Origin: Carettochelys insculpta
Lineage: Eukaryota > Chordata > Testudines > Carettochelyidae
Assembly: GCF_033958435.1 (NCBI RefSeq)
Contig: NC_134145.1
Location: 41,505,501-41,569,500 of the forward strand
Reading direction: 5' to 3'
DNA: 64,000 nt
How positions within the stretch are numbered: position 1 is the stretch's first letter; every line of letters begins with the position of its first letter. The position numbers and the translations under genes are program-made. The notes beneath the pieces were generated by a model. It saw nothing but the letters and a program-made list of their open reading frames with translations, did no database searches and was not told the origin of the DNA. This document shows, piece by piece, positions 22,030 through 33,623 of this stretch.

Positions 22030-23116
22030 GCTGGACTAGGGTTGCCAGGTATCTGATTTTCGACTGCAATGCCTGGTCAAAAATGCACTCTGGTGGCACC
22101 AGTCAGAGGTGCAGAGGGGGCCCAGGGATAAGGCAGGCTCCTTACTTGCCCTGACTCCACACTTCTTCCAGCAGAAGCTACCAGTGCCTTGTGGCTCCTA
22201 GTTGCATGGGCATTCAGGGATGCTCCATGTGCTGCCCCCATCCTGAGTGCTAGCTCAGCAGCTCCCACTGGCCACGAGCAACGACCAACAGGAGCTGTGG
22301 GAGTGGCACTCATAATGCAAGGGGACTGTGCAGAGCTACCCATGTGCCTAGGGACCACAGGGACCTGACAGCTAATTCCTAGGAGCTGTGTTAAAGTTCT
22401 ACCATGACCTCACACCTAGAACCCTGCATATGTGCAGATATACACTTTATGCCCGAGGGCATCTGCATTCAAAGATGTGGATGTGGTTATCCAGGACTCA
22501 TTTTTGCAGGCAGTGATGCAGATACAACATTTTGTATCAATACAGGACTCTACTCATACCCAACTGCCTGCCCCAGTCCTGAATCCCCTCCTGCACCCTT
22601 AACGCCTCATCCTGGGCCCCCACCCAAGAGCCCACATGACCCCAGCCACACTCTCATCCCCTGGGGCAGGCAGGGGACACTAATCCCCTGCTCCAGCCTG
22701 GGGCTTCCTTCTGCACCCAAACCACTCAGCCCCAGCCCAACTCGAGAGCACATGCCTCCAGCCTGATGTCCTGTCCTGTACCCCAAACTGCTCCCCTCCA
22801 GTCCAACTTGAGAGCACATCCCTACAGTTGGATCCCAGCTCCTGGCCCCAGCCCAGGGTTCATTCCTGTACCCCACGCCACACACACCAACCCCTCACAC
22901 TAGCCTAGAGCCCCTCCTTTACCCCAAACCCCTCATCTCAGAGTCCACACCCCCAGCTGGAGCCCTCACCTCCCTTGCTCCAGTCCAGTGAAAGAATGAA
23001 GGTAGGGCACAGTGAGTGATTGAGGCAGAAGGCGGAGCAAGGAGGGACGAGGCAGGGGAGAAGGGACTGGGTAAGGGAGTTTGGTTTTGTGCAATTAGAA
23101 AGCTGGCAATCCAAAC
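22030..23116. mobile_element. GC-rich hAT-like non-autonomous element with minisatellite
   Basis: The left edge reads AGGGTTGCCAGGTATCTG, and the right edge reads AGAAAGCTGGCAATCC, giving an inverted (A)GGNTTGCCAG-type terminus. The centre (22560-22960) is a C-rich degenerate minisatellite of CCCCAGCCCAG/CCTGTACCCCAAAC units, followed by a G-rich AGGGACGAGGCAGGGG section. Layout and ends fit a common reptile DNA-transposon family of this kind. The superfamily is not proven and the target duplication was not resolved. All open frames inside are artefacts of composition. Confidence 0.5.
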
Positions 23117-23394
23117 CTGAGCAAGAATGTTTCCATATCTTCCCAGCCTGCCAAGCACAAGTAAATATTGGAACATTTTCAGCTATTTTCAACATTACCA
23201 AAAGACTGACAGGCCCCAGGGATTCCCAGGAACAGAGGTACAGTATAAGGACAGTCTATTTGTGCCTCTTGCCATTCATCTATCTACAGTTCGATCATCC
23301 TCATAATACTTTTACTTCTCCATAAACGTACTCATAACTTAATATATCATAACGGTGACTCTTCAAATTCCTTCCACTTAGTGTAAGCACAGCA

Positions 23395-24005
23395 TACTAG
23401 AAGTTCACATATCTAGGAAGTAACATAACGTATGAGCTAGACTAAGAAGGAAATAGCGACTAGAATAGTGAAAGCAAGAGCGAGTTTGAAGGCGATGGAT
23501 AAGATCTGGAAAAGCAAAGCAACTAGCTTAAGAATGAACCTCAGCATCTTGAAAATGTGTGTATTCAGCAGCATGTTGTATGGATGTGAGACATGGGTAA
23601 TAACGAAAGATTCAAAAAGAATATTGGCATTCGAAAGGAGTTATAGAAAGATTCTGAGAATAGAATGGATGCAGAAGGTCCCCAATGTAGAAAGATACAG
23701 CCAAAAGAAAATGTGCTTCAGAAGGTTATAAAACGGAAGCTACAATTATTTGGGCATATTTGCAGAATGAGTGATGAATGAAAAATCAAGACTCTGGTAT
23801 TGGGCATAATGGACAGTTCGAATAGGAGAGGTAAGACCCCACAAAGAATGGATAAATGATATAGTAGATTGGTGCGGAGCTAGTCTGCAAAAACTAAGCC
23901 ACTCTGCATCGGACAGAGAAAGATAGAAGGAAATAGTTGAGAGAGGCATCAAACACCAACGGGTACTGAGCCCACAGCTATTGATGATGATGACGACAGC
24001 ATACT
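23395..24005 (+). pseudogene. RTE-like non-LTR retrotransposon, 3' end
   Basis: The frame at 23468-23731 contains MLYGCETWVITKDSKRILAF and RKILRIEWMQKVPN, a block typical of the region after the RT in RTE-like (also Dong/R4-like) LINEs. In shifted frames the following blocks continue: KLQLFGHICRMSDE, IMDSSNRRGK, and WINDIVDWCGASLQKLSHSA. The element ends in a GATGATGATGACGA microsatellite and an A-rich run, fitting an RTE-type 3' tail. Several frameshifts and stops make it a dead, 5'-truncated copy. The clade is tentative. Confidence 0.65.
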
Positions 24006-25524
24006 GAGAGCTGTGAAAAAAACAAAACAAAAAAAAAAAGAAAACAAGACTGAATTTAAATTAACGACCAGCAGAAGTCATCTGTGAATTACAGAAACTA
24101 TATCCAAGGTTCAGAGTTGCGATCAGAAGCTGCCAATGAAGACATTACATTCTGCAAAATGATGGAGAGAAGGAAGACCTCAGAAAGTGCTGGTGGAACT
24201 ATGAACATGGCCAGAGAGATGATTGGCATGTTTGAGACATGTGGGAGAAGTACAACTTTATAAAAACAAAGTGAAAGAAGTTATTCTAGAACCCATTTTT
24301 GTTGAGGCCACATGCTTTAGTATAATCAGGGAAAACCATGTTATGCCATTAAAGCACAGGGCTGTGTTAAGGGTTGCAAAGAGGTACTCAGAACCACCTG
24401 GTATGGAGAGGTTGCATGCTTGCTTTACCAGCCTACAGCATGTGCTACCATCTTTTCTGGCTGGTAACTTTTTCTCTTCCCTCTCTCTTAGAGATGGTTA
24501 GGACTGAATGGGGAATTAACTAGCTGAGATTTCAAGTGTGCTTCATCCCTGAGGAAGCAATACCCTCCTGCTTCTGTCCTCTATGCCCTCCAGCTGACTT
24601 GTGCATCTGACCCCTAGAAAGTCCAGAAGAAAGTAACAAGAATGGAAATATATAGAAAGGGAACAGAGAAGTTAAAAAACACACATATAAAAGAAACACA
24701 GAGAATTGTTCTCACTAGAGAAATGCTGGTAAAAAGCAATTGTCTAAAGTGATAATAATTACAAGCAGGAAAATAATAAGCTAGACTCATTATAGGAAAT
24801 GACCAGTTCAGACTTAATAGTATGCAGCATAGTATTCCTGTATTACTAGGGGAATGCATAGTGTGGAGAATTTAAATGTGTGCAACAACATATGAAATTA
24901 TAATCTGATTTCAGACACACTCAGTAAACTGATCATAAACATAAGAATAGTTGTCACTTTGGACTTGCTGGTGTGCTGTGCACTTCAAATTGATCTGCAC
25001 AATACAGTTGTCTCTTTTTTAATCAATGCATTTATATTCAAACTTGCCAGTCATCTGGTCAGTTGCAAATGTCACTTTAATATGCAAAGAAGTTGACGTA
25101 CAATTGGGACAGAGGTGGAGAGCGAATATCTGAATACATTTTTCTAAATTCAAAAGTCATGTTGAGTACAATGTACATTTACTGTGTGAAGTCATGTTTT
25201 CCAAAGTAAAAGATTGAATTTAGTGTAACTTTCTATTAATTCTGTTTTTTTAAAACACCAACAAAACTGAAGTACAGTAACTCTGTGAATAATAGTAAAT
25301 AGTTTCAGCTACACAATTTATGACTAAAAATACATTTGATACAGACTAAAAGTTAGTTATCATAGCCAACTTACTTTTTTTTTGAATATGTGTGGAGCAT
25401 GCATTTCTGAAAGCATAGCAATAACAATGAAAACCAAAAAGTATATTGCCACCAACTGAGAAGACATTTTGTTTTCTGATGGCTAAAAGCAATAATTAAA
25501 CCAAATAGCCTTCACTGATTTCCA
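24006..25524. other. Unique-looking DNA
   Basis: An A-rich run (24012-24045) directly follows the LINE tail and may belong to it. The remainder is AT-rich without recognisable genes or repeats. Confidence 0.4.
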
Positions 25525-25623
25525 TGACCAGCATCTGATGAAGTGAGTCTGTGCTCACAAGAGCTCATGCTCAAAACTTTTCTGTTAGTCAATAAGGTGC
25601 CACAGGACCCTTTGTTGCTGCTT
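25525..25623 (+). repeat. PLE 3'-UTR fragment
   Basis: Near-identical to 10754-10850: GACCAGCATCTGATGAAGTG, GAGCTCATGCTCAAAAC, GGTGCCACAGGACCC, then TTTGTTGCTG. It carries no coding sequence and is an extreme 5' truncation. Confidence 0.8.
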
Positions 25624-26762
25624 CTTTTCATTTGCTCAAGAGTTAGATGAGATCTTCAAACATAACTCTACCCAAATGTAAGAGACAACTCATTTTACCC
25701 ACAAATTAAATTTGGACTATTATCCCTAGTAGATATTTCTAGTCAAGTTTTGTTTTAAAATCACAGAATCTGACTAATGTATGTCAGACTTCTAGATCAT
25801 GAAAGCATAAAGCTGAAGCTATTGACCTAGTACCTCAAAAGAGCTAGAAAGTGTTCCTTTCCTCAATAAGAATTCCCATGCAGTGTGACCCGTAAGCTGA
25901 GCACTTGGGCTCAGCAGAGATTCAGGTGCTGCCCAGCTGATAATGAAAGCACCCACAGACACTCACAACCAGCTGCCTGTGTTTCTATCATTGGTACACA
26001 TACACAATGCCTTGGTGCATATTGCAAAATGTATTCTACCCAAGGATGTAAAAAATTAGAGGGAACATTGGTCCCACCCCTCAATGATGAGGAAGATTAC
26101 ACTAAATTGGAAGATGCTTTTCACAATCAGCCAAAATACTATATATGAAAGGGCTAATCTTAATAGCAGTTACCGGGGGAGGGGACTTGAGATATCAGAC
26201 CAAATTTAAAGCATAAGAATAACTAAAGGGTTGGACCCCAAAATACTTTAATAGAGGGACAGCTGTGGAAAATGTGGTAGGACACTAATCCACAGCGGAC
26301 AACTCTATAGAGACAGACATAGGAGATGCCACAGAATGAGTGCCAAGAGTAGTGTCAACAATCCAGGAAGGAAATTTATAATCATATGACATGTCCATAC
26401 TTATCGGAACTATGCTGAAAGGGAGTTGGGCACCTACCTCCTTGCTTTGGGAGCGCTGTGATGCACAAAATGTCAGCTGAAACCCTGTAGATGCCTCAAC
26501 TTTCTAGATACTTTTTTTTAATGCAAAAAAAAAAAATCCTTAGGCACCTGTGTTTCCTGTCATGAGTGCTGCTGCTTCCCTGTGGGTATCAAGATCCCTA
26601 TCTCCCAATTAAGAACAAATGACAAACCAGGAAAAGGCAAGCGTTCTGTTGTTAGAGAAGCCTGCTCTGCTACGTGTACTCAGAGGTTACCTATTGGGTC
26701 AGGGCCCCATAGATAAGTTAACACAACACAGCCAGGAAAGGAAGAACAGTTTCTGCATAACT
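25624..26762. other. No feature recognised
   Basis: Unique-looking sequence with an A run near 26523-26536. The frame at 25885-26148 has no family signature and no splice context I would trust. Confidence 0.4.
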
Positions 26763-27080
26763 TTTAATGTAGTGCCTAAGTTACTCTCCTGGGATGTGGG
26801 AAATCCCAGGTTCAAGTCTCCAATCCACCTATGGTGGAGAATGAACTGGAACCAAGATCTGCCATCTTTCAGCTGAATGCTCTAAACACTGCACTGTAGG
26901 ATATTGTGATATGCAGCAAGTCCCCCACTATCTTCTGCTGAAACTACTGCACCACAGTGACTAAGTGATCACTGAAAAAGGAGAATGGGTTCTTATCTTC
27001 CACATCATGGCTGTGTGCCCTAACCACCAGGCTATAGACACCCACTCCCTCTCTCTAGTGCTCTCTCTGCCCAAATGACT
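26763..27080. repeat. tRNA-like foldback repeat, two decayed pieces
   Basis: The first piece (26763-26905) has a tRNA-like start (GCCTAAGTTACTCTCCTGG), a B-box-like GGTTCAAGTCTCC, and an inverted partner ending in TGAATGCTCTAAACACTGCA. The second piece (26945-27080) has GTGCCCTAACCACCAGGC and TATAGACACCCACTCCC, the same inverted half. It is the same family as 7455-7605. It is not a tRNA gene: the stems do not close and the A box is poor. Confidence 0.45.
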
Positions 27081-28285
27081 GAGAGGGAGAGAGATCTCAA
27101 GATGTAAAATCTGCAAATACCACATACGATTCTGCGAGTGGCTAGTAACAATATATTTAATGTTCATGAGGAATTCCTTGGGAAGTTAGAGACATTTTTT
27201 TTATCTGAATAATATGTAATAAAAGGACTAACAACTCTCCTGCTAGAAGTCCTTCTGTTACAGGAAATCCACCTAGCTGAGAAATGGCAAAAAGCAAATG
27301 ATACAGGAGAATTATCCCCATGTCTTCTCAGGGCTAGGAAAGCTGTCAGAAGAGTACAAAATAAAATGGGTATGACCAGCAACTTCGTTGGCCTTCAGAT
27401 TTTCACAAAAACAAACCATCAGCTTTTAGTGGCATTACTGGGTTCAAAACCACTGGGCAACCTCCCACTTGGCACTGTTTAAGCAGGCAAATTCAGAAAG
27501 TAGAGAGCTATAATGTATGTAATAAGAGCAAAAAACAAATGCTAGATTCTAACTAGTGAAGGACCTCTGTGGAGTAATCAGGTTTATCTTCGGCATATCC
27601 CAAAACAATGAAGAGAGGATCTGGAACCTACAGGTATTCTGCAAACAAGGTGACCTTATTTCCCACCATGCAGGCCTATTCCATGGGGCTGGCCCCTAGG
27701 TGCTCACTCCAGGCCTCCTACGTTCTCTCTAAATAAGTGAGACCTCCTCCACATGAAACTGCACATGGAAAGAAGAACACTGTCTAGAAGCTTAATCAGA
27801 CTTGGTCATTAGAATACTACCCAGGACGATTTAAATATAATTGATGAGAGAACATAGCACTGTAAATACCTTTAAGAAGCTGGGTGTTTATTTTGACTGA
27901 TTGATCAATAACCTTCTGACTTATTTAAATTGTATTCTTATTCTACTAATCCACATACACTACAATCCCAAAGGTAGTTTGAACTGAGGTAAGTACATCT
28001 ATTTTTAAATGTAGTTCTCCCCCAAGCCTCTTGCCCAAAACAGCGCAGTCACTGGTTCTTAGAACAAACAACTTCTCAAGTTGTTCATGTACTTCATTTC
28101 AAATAATCTGCTCATCATTCAGTTTTAGCTTATGTAAACACTGTACTCTGTCAAAGCCTATTAATTTAGATAAAATTTAAAATAGAACTTTTATTATATA
28201 AAAGAAAATTTTCTTATACTGACCCAGGATCTAGTATTGTTTGTAACTTCACTGCTTAGCTGGAGAACAAGCTGCTGTTAGATTC
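27081..28285. other. No feature recognised
   Basis: Unique-looking DNA. The minus frame at 27164-27382 has no signature. Confidence 0.4.
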
Positions 28286-28288
28286 TAT

Positions 28289-28540
28289 GGCTATGTTTAC
28301 ACTAGAAGCCTCTGTCTACGGAAATTAGTGTCAGAAGAGATGTTCCGACAAAACTTCTGTCAACAGATCACGTTCACGCATAAAAAACAAATCTATGTTT
28401 TAACCCCTCACTGTTGACAAAAATGTTCCCCCCGAACATCTACACAGATTTTTTGTTGACAGTTTCTGTTAAAAAAATGCATTTTGTGTGTAGATACTCC
28501 ATGAGTTTTGTCGACAAAACTCTCTAGTGTAGATGTAGCC
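28289..28540. mobile_element. Harbinger-type MITE (TGTTGACA type)
   Basis: Ends GGCTATGTTTACACTAG and, inverted, GGCTACATCTACACTAG, flanked by TAT at 28286-28288 and 28541-28543. The interior holds TCTGTCAACAGA, TTTTGTTGACAG and TTTTGTCGACAAAAC palindromes. It is short, about 250 bp, and non-coding. Confidence 0.75.
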
Positions 28541-28575
28541 TATATGAATTCATGCTACATAATCAACAGCACATA

Positions 28576-28985
28576 TGCTGTGTCTACTTAGGAAAAACTT
28601 CAAAATGGCCACACTAATGGCCAACCCGAAGAATACTAATGAGGTGTGGAAATAAATATTGAGGGCCTCATTAGCATGCTGCCAGCCCCAGCACTTTGAA
28701 ATTGCCACATTTTGCGCATACATGGCTCACCTACATGGGGCTCCTTTTCACAAGGACCCTGCAAAATGATAGGAATATGGGGATTTTGATTTTTGCAGGG
28801 TCCTTTTGAAAAGGACCCCCATGTAGGTGAACTGCGTGTGAGCAAAACTCGGCACATTCGAAGCACTGTGGATGGCAGCATGCTAATGAGGTGCTGAATA
28901 TTCATTTCAGTGTCTCATTAGTATTCTTTGATTTGGCCATTAGCATGGCCATTTTGAAGTTTTTCTTAAGTGTAAACGTAGCCAT
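28576..28985. mobile_element. Palindromic Harbinger-type MITE
   Basis: This is a long inverted repeat of about 410 bp. The arms include GTGTCTAC(TTAG)GAAAAACTT, AAAATGGCCA, CTAATGAGG, and TCACCTACATGGGG mirrored by CCCATGTAGGTGA. The centre lies near 28767. Its left end GCTGTGTCTACTTAGG and inverted right end GGCTACGTTTACACTTAAG belong to the common terminus group. Confidence 0.7.
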
Positions 28986-29981
28986 GGAGGCATATTTTCA
29001 AAACAAAAACTGATATATGGATCTGCAAACTAACCTTTGTTCTTATGAGACCACAGGAAGCAGACATGCCTTTGTCCCCCACAAAGATTACTGTGACTGC
29101 TCACTGCATACTACAAGATAGCAACACCCATGAGCATTAACTCTGAACTCCTTAGTCATCTCCAGATATAGGTCACCAAATCCGCAAGGCAATACAATAA
29201 TCTTCAGATTCTTATGCTTTGGATATACTAGCAAGTTTTGCCAACAAAATCTGGATTTTGTCAACAAAAATGGTGGAACATCCACACACAAAATGCATTT
29301 TGTCAACAGTTTGTCTACAAAACTCAGCACTTTCGCTTGGGCTACATCTACACTAGCACACTACGTCGAAGTAGTGTATTTCGAAGTAGCAGCATCGAAA
29401 TATGCTACTTCGATGCATAGCATCTACACTTTCTCTGGGTCTGGCACTGTCGATGTTGAACATCAAAGTAGCACCACGCTACGTCAGAAGGGACTGCCCC
29501 AGACGTGGAAAGGGTGCATGCACACATACAAGCATCACCCTTTGAAATAAGGGGACAGGAAAGCCCGTGGACAAGGTCACAGAGCAGACTAGCCCTTCCG
29601 GGGCAACAGCATGCTGCTCCCTTAAAGGCCCCCTCCCAGACACACTCAGCCTGCATTGCACAAGCCCTGCGTTGGTGACACAAGCCTCACAGAGCTTGAG
29701 CCTGAAGACGTGGACGTCCAGTAGCAGCTGGAAGCCCTCTAAGCCACCTCCCACGGGGCAGGTGCCCTGCTAGATGCTGCACGGGTGGCCACCCAGCAGC
29801 TCCTGGCAGGGGAGCCCTCCCTGGGGGCACAAGCAGATGCCCCAGACCATTAGGCCCTCCTACTCCCCACCACCACCCAGGTGGCCCACCCACTCTGGAG
29901 CTACCCCTCCAGCACTGAGTCGTGGGAGCACCTGGTCATGGGGGGGAATGGGATGACGACTAGTGGCTGCAGAACTTCCAC

Positions 29982-31058
29982 ATGAGCTGGCAGACCTTCA
30001 TGGAGTTCTGCCAGTGGCTCGCCCCTACCCTGAGGCACCAGGACACATGGATGTGGTGCGCCCTCACCATCAAGAAGTGGGTCGCAATAGCTGTCTGGAA
30101 GCTGACCACGCCAGACAGCTACAGCTCTGGGGGCCATCAGTTTGGCATAGGCAAGGCCACAGTCGGGGCCATCGTGATGGAGATAAGGAGGCCTGGTGCT
30201 GCACCTACTGGGGGGGGTGGAAGGTAAGGGAGGGGGGCCTGGATGGGGGGCCCTGGGCGCACTGTGCGTAACCTCATGGGTGCTCATGTTCCCTCCCCAC
30301 AGGTTGTGCATGTGCTCAATGCCCTGCTGCTGCAGAGGGTCATCCAAGTTGGGGACATGGATGTGGCCATCTCAGGATTCACCGCCATGGGGTCCCCAAA
30401 CTGCTTTGGGGCCCTCGATGGGACCCATGTCCCCATCCACTCTCTGGACCACAGTGGTGGGTGCTATATCAACAGGAATGGCTACTACTCTGTGGTCCTG
30501 CAGGCCATGGTGGACAGCCATGGCCGCTTCTAGGATGCATATGTGGGCTGGCCCGTCTGTACCCATGACACTCATGTGTTCTGCATTTCAGAACTATGCT
30601 GCCGGCTGGAGGCGGGGACCTACATCCTCCAGAGGGAGATCCCACTGGGGGACACCACTGTACCCCTCTGCCTGGTGGCAGATGCAGCCTGCCCACTCCA
30701 GCCCTGGCTTATGCACTCCTACATGGGTCACCTCAATGCCAGCCAGGAGTGTTACAACACCCGACTGAACCACACCCACCATGTGGTCGAGCGGGCCTTT
30801 GGGTGCCTGAAGGGTCAGTGGCGCTGCCTCTTAGCCCACCTAGATGTGGGCCTCCCAAACATTCCCCAGGTTGTGGGTGCCTGCTGCATGCTCCACAGCT
30901 TGGTGGAAAACAAGGAGGAGGCCTTTGTGCAGGGCTGGGTGCTTGAGGCTGGAGCAGGCTACCCCCAGATGGGCACCACCCCTACCTGCCAGGCCCACCA
31001 GGAGGGGGTCTGGGTCTGGGAAGCCCTGCAGGATTATTTTGATCAGGGCGCCCAGTGA
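29982..31058 (+). pseudogene. HARBI1-like Harbinger DDE transposase (copy A1)
   Basis: This enzyme cuts and joins Harbinger ends, normally brought to DNA by its Myb/SANT-like partner. An upstream part (29982-30223) encodes a conserved N-terminal section (FCQWLAPTLRHQ, KKWVAIAVWKL, FGIGKATVGAIV). A likely 79-nt intron with GTAAGG donor and pyrimidine-rich CCCCACAG acceptor spans 30224-30302. The catalytic part (30303-31058) has the first Asp in GALDGTHVPI, the YINRNGYYSVVLQ signature, the second Asp in LVADAA, and the Glu in HVVERAFGCLKGQWR, so the DDE triad is present. One in-frame TAG at 30531-30533 interrupts it. The extreme N-terminus (29700-29980) is in broken frames. The start was not assigned for that reason. 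Confidence 0.85.
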
Positions 31059-31326
31059 GTGCCACCAAGGCCATTCCTGGTGGGCCCCCTGCACACCCCC
31101 CCAACCTCTCACCGCCCCCACCACCCACACATTGCCCCTACCACCTGCACGCCAAACACAGGGGTTTCTGAAAAATAAAACTGCTTCCTTGTTAAATAAC
31201 CAAAAAGCTCACCTCTGTGCATGAAACTTATAACAAACACCATCATAGCTAACTATGTACATGGAGGTGGACAACAATATACACTATATACACAGGGGTG
31301 ACATGGATAGGCCAGTCATCGGCCCA

Positions 31327-32850
31327 TCACTCCAGGCCGGTGGATGAGTACGACTCCCACCAGGTCTGTGTGGCTGGTTCCCCCCTCAGTTGGGGTCCCT
31401 GGCAAGGCCAACTGGGGGCCAGGAGGATAGGGAGGTATGGCCAGGTCAGATCCTTGGCCTGATCGTCAGCCCTAGCAGGCTCCTGCCCTGTGGAGCTGGC
31501 AGGAGGAATGCAGGTGGGGCAGCAGGTAGTACAGAAGGCTGGACCATGGGTGGGGCGGCAGGTGGGGTGGCACAGAGGGCAACGGGGGGGAGCAGCTGGG
31601 TCACCAGTTCCTTGAAGGTAGCTACTTCCTGATTGAAGGTGGCCATAAAGTCCTGCCAGGCCTCCTGGCACCAAGTGACCTCCCACTCCTCAAAGTGGAG
31701 CCTCGACTCTATGATGTCTGCTTGGAGCTGGAGGGCAGCAGCCACCTTGGGGTCCAGGGTGGTGCACCTCTGGCCCTGGCGGAGGTGGGCCCATCCCAGT
31801 GCTGGCAGTGCCCCCAGGTGTGATGGTCTGGGAATCTGGGGGGGCTGTCTGGGACCACAGAAGGTGCCAGACTGTCCTGGCTATTGGATGGTGCACCTGC
31901 GGAAACAAGGGGGAGGAGAGAGGGAGGCTGTGAGTACCAAGCCCTACCCCATGACCCACACCTCTATCCCGTCATGAGCATCCGATCCCCATTCCCAGTC
32001 ACAGGTGCATGCGGTGGCCCTGTGGGTGGCCCTTTCCCACGGTCTGCCCCCTTCCACCTCTCACTGGGAGCAGGGCATGGTGCTGTCCATGGGTGAGGGT
32101 GCTGACAGGCACTGGTGGCCGTGACGCCATCTTTGGGTCTTGGTCTGGCTGGGCCCTGGTGGGCTGGGGTTTGCTGGGGATATGGGGGGCCCAGTCACAT
32201 GTGATGCCCCCACCCAATGCCCTGGGGATGTGTGCCCTGTGGGGTACGTACCTGACAGTCCACTGCCATGGTCAAGGGAGGCATGTCAGATGGATGCCCA
32301 GCTGGAGCTGTGGGAGGGGATGTCCAGCACCAGCTCTTCCTCCTCGCTGGACCACTCAGATGGTGGAGCGGATAGTCCTGGCTGTGTCCCTGGAAGTGAG
32401 GGGCTGGGCTCCGGGTCTGACTCTGAGGCCTCCTAGGGCTCCTTATGCATGGTGTTGAGGATGGCCAGGGGGAGGAGGTTTCCCGGGGGCCCAGGGTGGC
32501 CCTGAGCTCTCAGTAATAGGGGCAAGTGGCAGGGGCGGCCCCAGACTGGCTGGCCGAGTCCTGCTCCCGGGAGTAACCCTGCCACAACTCCTTAACCTTA
32601 CTCCTGACATGGTCAGGAGTGCAGGCAGGGTGACCCCGGGCGGTCAGGCCCTCGGCCAGGCAGGCAAACACTTCTGCATTCTACCACTAGCTCCCCATTA
32701 CATAGAGCACCCTCTCCTCACCTCAGAGCCCCAGCAGATCACGGAGCTCAGAGTCAGTCCGGGAGGATCCCCGCTTCCTGCCCCGCTGGCTGGAGGCCTA
32801 GGAGCCCTGGGATGGCCTGGAAGGGTTGCCCTGGAGGCATTCAGGGGGGC
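31327..32850 (-). pseudogene. Harbinger Myb/SANT-like DNA-binding gene (copy A1)
   Basis: In this family the partner protein has a trihelix Myb/SANT-like domain that binds subterminal motifs and helps the transposase enter the nucleus. Read on the minus strand, 32790-32470 gives DSELRDLLGL, VKELWQGYSRE and TCPYY, aligned with the intact frame of copy A2 but with at least three stops. A separate piece (31745-31446) encodes the conserved tail: LHFEEWEVTWCQEAWQDFMA followed by a proline-rich end. The gap between them probably held an intron. The gene is dead in this copy. Long plus-strand frames over the same DNA are compositional. Confidence 0.65.
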
Positions 32851-33623
32851 TGGCTGGCTGCCATGGTCTCCCTCTGGGCCGTGCAGGGGTGCCTCCTGGC
32901 TTGGCTGCTGCCTGCATGGTCTCAGCTTCCTCCTACAGGGTTTCTGGGTCTGTGCGGCTTTAAGAACTGCTGGGCACAGAGATCATAGAGCCCCGCAGGG
33001 GCTGGACGGCAAGTCTCCACCGAACAGCTGATTGCTACCATGGCAGACACCACTATTTCAACGTAGCAGGATGAGGAACATCTACACACATCCTACTTCA
33101 ATGTTAGACGTCAATGTAGGGTGCCATTCCCATCTTCTGATAGGAATAGCAATTTCGACGTCTCACTGTCTAACGCCGATTTCAACTTCCAAGTAGCATG
33201 TGCTGCGTGTAGCTGCAGCGTGCGCTATTTCAAAGTTGGGCTTGCTACTTTGATGTTGCGTTCTAAGCGTAGACACACCCTGGCAGCATTCTGTCTCTCA
33301 GCCACTGTCAGGTACGTACCCCACGAGGCATAAGGCCACTGTCGATGGAGTCTGTCAATAAAAAAACCTTTGTGGACGCTCGGGGAAGGCCTTGTCTCAA
33401 CAGACAGAGCATTCAGGGCAATGGGCAGCCCTGTCTGTTGTGCTTCTGGGTGCCCGTTTTGTCGAGAGAGCCGCCAGGAAATCCGGCCACTCTGTTGACG
33501 GAGCAGAGCGCTCTCCCAATTGCCTTTTATGTGTGGCTGCACTCTGTCAACAGAGGTTTTGTCGGGAAATCTCTTCCTACAGTGACTTCTGTTGACAGAG
33601 CACTGTAGTGTAGCCATAGCCTT

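Larger units (their letters stand above)
29339..33280 (+). mobile_element. Two-gene Harbinger transposon, nearly full length (copy A1)
   Basis: About 3.94 kb. Ends GGGCTACATCTACACTAG and, inverted, GGGTGTGTCTACGCTTAG. The subterminal regions (29355-29440 and 33050-33260) are packed with CTACTTCGA/TCGAAGTAG motifs. Inside are a plus-strand HARBI1-like transposase and a convergent minus-strand Myb/SANT-like gene, the standard Harbinger gene pair. The gene ends meet near 31.1-31.4 kb. Both genes are damaged. It sits inside an older MITE. No clear 3-bp duplication remains around its own ends (CTT left, TGG right). Confidence 0.85.
29220..33620. mobile_element. TGTTGACA-type MITE split by a Harbinger insertion
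   Basis: The left piece (29220-29338) starts TGGATATACTAGCAAG and contains TTTTGTCAACAAAAAT and ACACAAAATGCATTTTGTC. The right piece (33281-33620) has TGTTGACGGAGC, CTCTGTCAACAGAGG and ends GTGTAGCCATAGC. The two pieces join into the arrangement of the intact MITE at 17.66-18.10 kb read in reverse. CTT flanks the outer ends at 29217-29219 and 33621-33623. The intervening 3.9 kb is a later Harbinger. Confidence 0.75.

Noticed and set aside
29220..29338. CRISPR-like array from repeated TTTTGTCAACAAAA units
   Set aside because: The units are irregularly spaced palindromes of a MITE arm with no unique spacers or cas genes.
30303..31058. Host HARBI1 gene instead of a transposon
   Set aside because: It lies between Harbinger TIRs, has a stop codon and broken N-terminus, and shares its plan with three other copies in the window.
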